NCBI GenBank assembly: GCA_004335635.1
Contig: QAXH01004783.1
Coordinates: forward strand, 25,447-39,314
Length of the DNA: 13,868 bases
Origin: Chloromonas sp. AAM2
Taxonomy: Eukaryota; Chlorophyta; Chlorophyceae; Chlamydomonadales; Chlamydomonadaceae
Reading direction: 5' to 3'
Made by a program: the position numbers and the translations under genes. The number at the start of each line of letters is the position of its first letter. Positions within the stretch are counted from its first letter, which is position 1. The notes below the pieces were generated by a model. The model worked only from the letters and a program-made list of their open reading frames with translations. It was not told the DNA's origin and did no database searches. This document shows, one piece after another, positions 1-7,800 of the stretch.

Positions 1-177
1 GAGTTGGGCACCCCTGCCTCTCCTTGCTACAGCCTGCTGGCCCTGTGGAGCTGGAACGGTTGCAAAAAGCTGGAAGTGTCAGGCATGCATCCCATGTGGC
101 CTAGCCACCTGAGCCTGTGTGTTCTGACCACCTCTACTCACCCATCTCTTGAACTTCAGCCAGTCGGTGTGCCTTAC

Positions 178-1363
178 CTGAGGTCTGCTGAGAAGAGCAG
201 CATGGGAATGGCCAGCGGCAGGATGTACTTGAACACCGCGTTCAACTCGGGTGCATGGGCAGGCAGCACGCCCAGATTGGCCATGGCCATGCCGGCAAGG
301 GTCGCCATCAGAGCGCTGGGGCCACGGAGAACGAAAGTGTTGTGTGGGAGTGGGAGCACTTGTGTGTGAAAGGAGAATATGCATGCGTGGGCTGCAAAGT
401 ACCGTAAGGGAGCAAACAAAGTAAATTCCCACTCAAATGGTGTTCATTGTTTGATGCACACATGTTGTGTGTAGTTGTGTGCGTGAGAGAAAATGAGCGA
501 GAGGGGCGCCCAAATTGGTTTGTGGGATCATGGCTGGTTGTATGCGCTGGTGAGTCGTGCCGACAAGTGTGTGGCAGGACACTTGATTGGGTCACCTGCT
601 GACCCCGCCTGCCCCGAGAATACGAAGGAACCTATGGCTCAGGCGCTGATGTGTAGCCGCTCACTCGTGGCTGGCTGCGTCACATGGCTGGCCACCTTGG
701 TATGCCCCTAACCGCTGAGCTCCTTGCCATGCACCTACCCGCTGAGCTCCTTGCCGAGACGTGTGTTCTTCTCTGACCTGCATGCGACAAAAGGGTTCGC
801 AGTCAGGTATGTGGCAGGACTGGGTGAACCTCAACTAGCGGAGATCTGATGCAACTGCAACTGTTTGCGACGGTTCTGGCTACGTGATGCAGGATGGTTC
901 TGGCTACGTGATGCAGGATGGTTCTGGCTACGTGATGCAGGATGGTTCTGGTTACGTGATGCAGGATGGTTCTGGCTACGTGATGCAGGATGGTTCTGGC
1001 TACGTGATGCAGGACTGGCTGTTGCCTGTGTGCAGGTGCTGCAAGGATTACTCACCACAGACCGAAAGTACCTGCTGCTATCAAAACTGCCCACACACCC
1101 CATGGGCCCGAGACAGGCAACAGACTAGCCGCTGTGCTTGCGGATCCACCCAAAGCGACGGCCGCTCCAGGAATGCCTGGAACACGCTGACGGGGCTTGC
1201 CTAGCGCTGTCTTGTACCGAGAATGGCTTTGCCCAAGTGGTGAGAGCATGGCCAGTGGATGATGGTTGGCTGTGGGGGCCAGTGTGGCCTGTGGTAGATG
1301 AGGGATGATGCATGCTGCTCGCCTTGTGCCTTGGATTGGCAGTGGTCTAAGTGTGGGCAGCAT
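178..1363 (-). CDS. DUF819 family membrane protein, 5' part (three exons; 3' end off the left edge)
   Basis: I see three exons on the - strand: 1363-1056, 777-739 and 315-178. Donors are GTGAGT (1055), GTAGGT (738) and GTAAGG (177); acceptors end CATGCAG and CCCCAG. The phases join without a break, giving about 161 residues. Start 1363 is the first in-frame ATG I find; ATG 1249 is an alternative. Residues 1 to about 75 have no acidic residue and are rich in Arg, Ser, Thr and Ala, as in plastid transit peptides. Next come a hydrophobic segment (GVWAVLIAAGTFGLW), a short loop (SEKNTRLGKELSG), a second hydrophobic segment (LMATLAGMAMANLGVLPA) and a third (VFKYILPLAIPMLLFSADL). These match the start of DUF819 proteins, which have a conserved LPLAIPxLLFSADLR stretch. 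DUF819 members are multi-pass membrane proteins of unknown function, and plant members are predicted to be plastidial. The gene is divergent from RPN2. Family is secure; exon 1 limits and targeting are inferred. Confidence 0.82.
316..738 (-). other. Intron 2 of the DUF819 gene
   Basis: This 423-bp intron separates the 39-bp second exon from the third exon. Its donor end carries a second copy of the exon/donor junction (704-728). I see no coding exon or RNA gene in the remainder on either strand. Confidence 0.7.
704..755. repeat. Near-tandem copy of the DUF819 exon 2 donor junction
   Basis: Positions 704-728 and 731-755 are two 25-bp copies with a 27-bp period and about two mismatches. On the - strand the right copy is the end of exon 2 plus its GTAGGT donor. 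The left copy repeats the exon end (GGCAAGGAGCTCAGCG) but is followed by a weaker GTTAGG donor, inside the intron. Confidence 0.85.
872..1015. repeat. 24-bp minisatellite, six tandem copies
   Basis: Six consecutive 24-bp units begin with GGTTCTGGCTACGTGATG. Copy 4 has C to T at the ninth base and copy 6 differs near its end. The array lies in intron 1 of the DUF819 gene (778-1055). Because 24 is a multiple of three it keeps several frames open, which creates repetitive ORFs on both strands that I do not regard as genes. Confidence 0.96.
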
Positions 1364-1836
1364 GATGGAACTAGGAGCTGGGCAAGGCTGAGTGTTCCAC
1401 GGATTACGCAAACCATCCGAAAAAGCAAATGTGGTGCAGTTGATGTTCACACTGAGACCATGTTGTGATGATGAGCACACTTCACTGCGTGTAGATGGCA
1501 ACTCAGGACAACAAATGGAGTGGATGTGTAGGACAGGTGGGCCCTCTGAATCCCTTTTACACAGGGTGATGTAAGGTGGCTCTCGCCACGCAAATGTACT
1601 GCTTGTACCCGCAAATGCAAATCAAGTGGATGAAAGAACGAACGCAAAGTGCGGTTAGCGGCCGTTACACTGGCATGATGTAAGGCCACCCTGTAAGTGC
1701 AGGTGCGGCGGTGCAGCTGCAGGGTATTTGGTCGGCAACTGGCCCTGCTTTGCACCTATTCTCACAGCAGTTCTTCAGCACTGTCAAAGTCTTCACCGTA
1801 CGCAAATCAGCTGAGCTTTGAAGTTCTCTCGACAGA
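1364..1836. promoter_or_regulatory. Bidirectional promoter / 5' UTR region between RPN2 and the DUF819 gene
   Basis: This is the 473-bp gap between two divergent start codons. It should hold both core promoters and both 5' UTRs. I see no clear TATA box. It contains a dispersed repeat copy (from 1520) and two similar segments at 1557-1580 and 1665-1690, each pairing TTACA with TGTAA. A 5' UTR intron on either side cannot be excluded. The promoter role is inferred from gene order alone. Confidence 0.6.
1520..1564. repeat. Dispersed repeat, copy 1 (inverted partner at 13499-13541)
   Basis: The core GGTGGGCCCTCTGAATCCC followed by TTTTACA matches the reverse complement of 13499-13541 with only a few mismatches and one 2-nt gap. 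Weaker similarity continues to about 1633. This copy lies in the shared promoter region. Confidence 0.75.
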
Positions 1837-4800
1837 ATGCCTGCAGCTGTGTCTAGTGCGGCTGGCCTGCTGGCGCTGCTTGATGAGCCAAACGACGACC
1901 TGAAAAAGTATGCCTTGACACGCCTGGACGGGATCGTGCATGATCACTGGTTCCAAATCTCAACCTCCATTTCAGCTGTCGAGGCGTTGTATGAGGATGA
2001 TGAGTTTACTCACCGTAATCTTGCGGCACTGGTGGCCTCCAAGGTAAGCTCGTCTGGGCCCATGACAAGATCTGGGGTTTGGCACTGGGGTTCTTGCTGC
2101 ATTCATAGCATGCGTCCGACCTTGGCTGACCCGGGTGTGAAGAATCATTACTGGCATGACACAGGTGTTCTATCACCTAAGCGAACTTGACGACTCTCTC
2201 AACTACGCTCTGTACGCTGGCAACCTCTTCCAAATTGAGGAGCAGTCAGAATACGTTCAGACCCTTGTTGGTGAGTGTCAAGCAGCTGGATTGCATGGCT
2301 ACATGATATTGCATGCCTAATGCTCATTCCCAATGCACTCTTGGCAGCTCCATGCCATGTGAGCAGCCGCAATATGAATTCCCATGGCATCAGTTACAGC
2401 CCATGACACATCTGACTCGATGCCTGCGTGTGTGCGTCGGTGCAGCACGATGCTTGGACAAGTACTTTGAGCTCCGTGCCAAGGCAGTGGAGAGCAAGGA
2501 AGCTGTGGAAATTGACAGTCGCCTAGTCGCCATTGTGGAGCGTATGATGGACAAGTGCGTGGGGTCCAGGGCTTGGGCGGCATGCGGCGATTGCTTGATA
2601 TGCCAGGGCGTACGTTGGCACGTTGCCGCATGCACCATGCATTGCGAAGGCTTCAAAGCTCAACAGTACAGCCACGTTCCAGCTCTCACGAAACCATCAT
2701 CCTCATGGTGCTGAGATTACCAGGCATGGGTACCTTGCATGTGTTGGGTCACTGCACAGGGACGAACATGAACGCTTCCATGCTTCAGTCATCTGCCTTC
2801 AGCATGTCTGAGAACAGGTGTTCAATGGTTATCTTCTGCTGCAGGTGCTGCAGCCAGGGTCAGTTTGAGCAGGCCCTTGGCATTGCCCTGGAGGCCTACC
2901 GGCTGGACCTCCTGGAAAAGGTGGTGGGCGCCGCAGCCAACTCCCCACGCATCCTCAAGTATGCGCTGCGTGTGTGCCAGGCGGTGGTCATCAACAGGGA
3001 GTTCAGGCAGCAGGTGCGTGGGCGGGTGTTGTTTTGCATGGGGAACGCTTTCACGCTGTAGAATGGCGATGGAATGCAACAGTCACACCACAAAAACGGT
3101 TGCAAACAAACTGGGAGGTCAGGCAACAGGTGTGTGGGTATGCTTTCATATCAGAAGCGCTTTCTCACGCTGTAGAATGGAACAATCAGATCCTGTAAGT
3201 GCACAGCAAGCAAACAGGGTGGTCAGGCAGCAGGTGTGTGGGCAGGCCAGGGTGTTCGCATGATTCGTAGCGGCGCAGCGGTTACAACCCGTTTTTGCAC
3301 TCCGTAGTCTGCCCCATCCATTAGAGCAATCCCATCCATTAGTGCAACGGTTTTACACTTGTAGCGTCTTGCATGCTTGCAAGACGTAAGTCGGACTGGT
3401 TGAGGGCTGGCTACAGACAAGCTCATTAGGCTTGACGGTAGAAAGGCGAGAATGCGGCCAATCAGACAAGCCAGCCAGCAGTGACGCATGGTCAAGGGCC
3501 AGGGTGTGCACCGTCCTGCACGCACATGGCCCTGTCTATGCGTGCGCCTGTGCCATGGGCATCGGCGTGCATGTGTCTTGCTTGCTTGTGCGGTATGAGT
3601 TGCACGTGTGCTCACCATCCATGTGCTGCTACACTGCATACATGTACCAGTCACTACCTGAGTCCCATTCACCAGCAGGCTCACATGCTGGCTCCCATGT
3701 GCTGATGTCCATGCATGGATTTGTACCCTGTAGGTGCTACGGTTGCTGATCCGCGCCTACACGTCGGCGCCCAGCCCCGACTACGTTGAAATCTGTCAGT
3801 GCCTGATGTTCCTGGATGATGCACCAGAGGTGGCAAGCATACTGGACAAGCTGCTGAGGGGTGACCAGGTGCGTGTGGGGGCCTACAGAACGGCATGATG
3901 TGACCAGAGGCAGAAGCAGGGCAACAGGGGCTATCAACAAAAGCGTGAAGCTGCAGGGCAGGGGCAGCTCAGTGGGGAAAGGTCAGGTTTACGGTTACCA
4001 GCAGGGCAAACAGTACAGTTAACAAAGAGATGATCGGGCCAGACGCTACAGCTAGATTCAGAAGTAAGGCAGTAAGTGCAAACGATGACAGGCGCGGCGA
4101 TTGCAGTGAAGTGTGACATTGTTCAGTGCCAAGAGCCGCTAGGTTGGTGTACAATTGTATGGGACGCAGAAGGGGTGAATGACGGCGCACACTAGGTGTG
4201 CATGCAATACAGGTGTAACATGCTTTGCGAACTGCTTGCCCATGCCTGTCGATGGTGCTGTCTGACAGTTCGCTGAACTGGCTGCCGCGTATGTTGAATG
4301 CTGTTGTGGACCAACTCACGTTCATTCTATGTGGCACTGGTCCGTGGCTGACACCTGTGGTTCTTCCCTGTGCCTCACAGGACCAGGAGCTTCTGGCCTA
4401 CCAGGTGGCGTTCGAGCTGGTGGAGAACGAGATGCAGTCCTTCCTGACAAAGGTAGGGCTGACCATGCCGCAAGCAGTCTTGAGAAAACAGGCGGCGTTG
4501 GCTAGCCTGTATCCCTGACGCATCAGCATTAGTCATTGTGGCTAGCTGCAGTACGGTGGGTTAAACCATGAGAAGCCATGTAATGATGATGACACTTGTA
4601 TGCTCAGTTGCTGCGATGGCTTCCCTGGTCATGAAGATGTTTGCATACACACGCATGATTAATTCACACCATTATATCCCATAAACCCACAGGTTCAGAC
4701 CCACCTGGAAGCCTTGGCGCCCAAAGCACCTGCTTTGGAGGCACCTGCTGCACCAGCAGCCGTTTCTGGGGGTGAGTGACTGGACGAGGTATCATACAGT

Positions 4801-7800
4801 GATGTGTGAGTGAGTGTCTTGTCCATATCCGTGTTGTCCCGCAAGAGGCACAGAAGATTGCTCGAAGATCAAGTACGCTTTGGGTCAAATATCACACACA
4901 CATTGCAAAGGACTGATGGTGCAAAGCACACATATTGTAATAGGAATACCTCACATGTTATCATGCGGGTGCAGGAGACATGGATGCAGATGGGCCTGCA
5001 GTGGCAGGCGTGGCGGCAGCGGCGGCAGCAGCAGCAGGGGCAGCAGCAGCAGGGGCGGCAGCAGCACAGTCAGCGGTAGCAGCAGCAACATCAGCGGAAG
5101 GTGAATGTGGTTCGGGTTAGAGTCATGGGGCTGAATAGCACCGACAGTGGTGTCCTGTGGCAGGTTAACGACACAGCAGTCAAGGGGAGAAGCTATGGGT
5201 CACGTTTTGATGCACGGCATTCGCCGGACAGTGGTCTTTCTTCTATCATGATTGATTGGCTTGTCATGCATGCCCATGACGAGATCAGAGCGGTGGTGGT
5301 TTCAAGCACAGATTTGGGGTGTGGAAGGGCAGTAAGCCTCGGACAGTCATCCGTAACAGGCAGGTTCAATGTCAACCTTGTGTATTGTTGTGTATTGTTG
5401 CATTTGCAGCGCAACACGCAAGGGCGTTGCTTGTGCGATAACGTGTGGTAATGCATAATGGTAGTGATTTCTGGGTGTCAGTACGTTTATTATGCCTGTG
5501 CACGCGTTCAGTTCCCGAGGAGGTGTCTGTGTACCGCTCCAAGCTGACCAAGGTCAAGAATGTGCTCTCCGGCAAGACACCCGTGTCACTGTACCTAGAC
5601 TTCCTGTACAGGTAAGGAGCGCAAAAATAGGCACGAAGCACATATGTAGGAAGCTGTAAGTAGGAAGCAGGCTGCAAGCACCTGAAGTAGGAAACAACAT
5701 AAAGGTCAGGTTGTAGAAAGCTCTAGAGTGTGTTGCATCGTGTCAAAAGGGCACGCAAGGGTACGCAGGGGTACGCAATGCCTGACCAAGCTCTCCGTGC
5801 GTGCGCCTTGTGCTTTGGTGCCATCATAAGTCTGTGGCTGGCAGTGCCCATTCCAAGCTACCATCTGCTGAATCAATGCTAGGCGGAACAGCTTGAGACA
5901 TGCAGGCGATGCGAATGCCATCTCATGGCTCAACTTTGCTTTTGCAGGCACAATCATGCCGACCTCCAGATCCTGCGCAACATCAAGAGCAGCGTGGACG
6001 CACGCAACAGCGTGACGCACTCCGCCACCATCCTGGCCAACGCGCTCATGCACGCGGGTACTACGGTTGATACGTTTCTCAGGGACAACCTGGACTGGCT
6101 CAGCAGGGCCACCAACTGGGCCAAGTTCAGCGCCACTGCAGGACTGGGGGTCATTCACAGGTGCGTGCAAGGGTTAGATCAGGGCTGAGGTTATTGTCTG
6201 GGTGTGTGTGGCATGTGGTTGTGTGTGGCATGGGTGCAAGTTGAAACCTTGCAAGGGACCCTGCAAAGGATGCGTGCAAGTTGAAATCTTGGAAAGAACT
6301 CTCAACGTTGCTTGCGCTTGATTTGTGGGGACAGAACGCTATGTGACGTGGGCGTGGCGTGTGCAGTTGGGATCCGGAGCCATGCATGTCCCAATTGCAT
6401 GACTCATGCGCTTGTGTTCCCATGCAGGGGTCATCTTGAGCAGGGCTTACTTGCACTGTATCACGATCATCCACTGCGCGGTGTGCATGACCCGAATGTC
6501 ACCATTGACATTGACCTTTGACATTGACCCAAATGATGCGCCATTGATGCGCTTGAGTTCCCATGCTGGGGTCATCTTGAGCAGGGCTTACTTGCACTGA
6601 ATCACGATCATCCACTGCGCGGTGTGCATGACCCGAATGTCACTGATGCGCCATTGATGCGTTTGAGTTCCCATGCAGGGGTCATCTTGAGCAGGGCCGT
6701 GCGCTGATGGCGCCCTACCTGCCGCGCAACGGGGCCAGCGGCTCGCCTTTCAGCGAGGGAGGGGCGCTGTGAGTACAGTTGAACGGAATTCTAGGGGAGT
6801 TTAGGTGACCAACGTGAATACAATTGTAGGGGATTGTAGAGGATATCTGTGAGTGCAGTTGTAGGGGAATGGGACGGGGTTAGGCGGGGCGCTGGGTTAG
6901 AGGGGGGCTGCTTGAGCAACCGACTAAAGAAGGATATGTTGCCCCTTTGTTTTTTTGGTCAACCTTCCATGGCAGACCAAACTCAGAGTCGTAGGACTTG
7001 AATGTATTTCTAACAGTTTTTCCCATGTTATGTCTTTCTGTGCCGCAGGTACGCCCTTGGTCTCATCTACGCCAACCACGGTGCAGACATCCAGCCCTTC
7101 CTGCTCGAATCGCTGCGAGGCACAGGCAATGAGGTCACACAGCATGGCGCGTGCCTGGGCCTGGGTGAGTGTGCATGGTACAGGTGTAAGGTCAGGTGGT
7201 CTGCAGACTGAAGCCACGTGGCTGCCAGACGGCAGTAAGTGCATGCAACACAGGCCGTCAAGGGTGCATCAACAAGGGTCAGGTCAGGCTAGCTGCAAAG
7301 TGGAGAAAAGTGCAATCGTCACATTGCAAACGGTTTTTCCGGAACATGGGTCACCCGTTCACCCTTCCATGTGATCATTGACATGCTGGGAGCTCCAGGG
7401 TTAGAAGCTTGATACAACACACAAGCAAAAAACAAAGCACCCTTCATGCACTCTAGTCATCAGTAACCACCAGCCAACCAAACAGATGCACACACACACA
7501 CACACACACACACACGGGTGTTGCATGTCTATCCCTGGCTTCAGGCCTTGCCTCCATGGGCAGTGCGGACGAGGAGGTGTTTGAGGACCTCAAGAACGTG
7601 CTCTACGCGGACAGCGCTGTGAGTGGACAGCGCTGCTGGCCCAGGCTGTCGCATTTGCATCTCGCAACGCGTTTGTTCCACCCGGTCCCACAGTTACAAT
7701 TCACTGATGGTAACTCTTGTTGCTGTCCGAGGCCGTTACATGGAACACGTTGCAAAGCGTTCATTCTACCGGGTCAGAGCACATGTGGTAGGGTTCATGG

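Larger units (their letters stand above)
3014..3733 (+). other. RPN2 intron 4 (720 bp, longest), with junction copies, a tandem repeat and a hairpin
   Basis: The intron carries two degraded copies of the exon 4 donor junction (3118-3138 and 3222-3242). It also has an 18-bp tandem pair (3313-3348) and a perfect 9-bp inverted repeat (3365-3386). Reading through the true donor reaches an in-frame TAG at 3059-3061. I see no ORF of recognisable origin in 3390-3733. Confidence 0.85.
1837..4771 (+). other. RPN2: RPN2 N-terminal helical arm (exons 1-7, residues 1 to about 292)
   Basis: Exons 1-7 encode the rod-like N-terminal region that precedes the PC toroid. Recognisable blocks are [19 protein letters not shown] near the start, [52 protein letters not shown] and [31 protein letters not shown] then leads into a Pro/Ala-rich stretch. 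The fold assignment comes from the family; the sequence shows a mainly helical, repeat-like composition. Confidence 0.9.

Noticed and set aside
1..177. A fourth DUF819 exon inside the window
   Set aside because: None of the possible acceptors on the - strand leads to an open, family-like continuation; the next exon is probably off the edge.
872..1015. CRISPR array
   Set aside because: The units are head-to-tail with no spacers, in a eukaryotic intron.
831..1204. Repetitive proteins on both strands over the 24-bp array
   Set aside because: Open frames result from a repeat unit divisible by three. The array lies within the DUF819 intron 1.
1576..1590. Proteasome-associated control element upstream of RPN2
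   Set aside because: Only GGTGGC matches the yeast element; the AAA is absent, and such short matches are common.
1447..1755. A transit-peptide-like - strand ORF
   Set aside because: It begins with GTG, has no upstream ATG in frame, and overlaps the repeat and promoter region. The DUF819 frame from 1363 explains the gene without it.
2559..2560. Exon 3 donor at 2559 after the TGC codon
   Set aside because: Its phase does not match either acceptor of intron 3. The GTGCGT donor at 2555 restores the frame and the family sequence.
6428..6521. Copy A of the exon 11 acceptor as a true exon
   Set aside because: It runs into a stop and breaks the conserved RPN2 sequence; copy C gives the full conserved exon. 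It is kept only as a possible poison exon.
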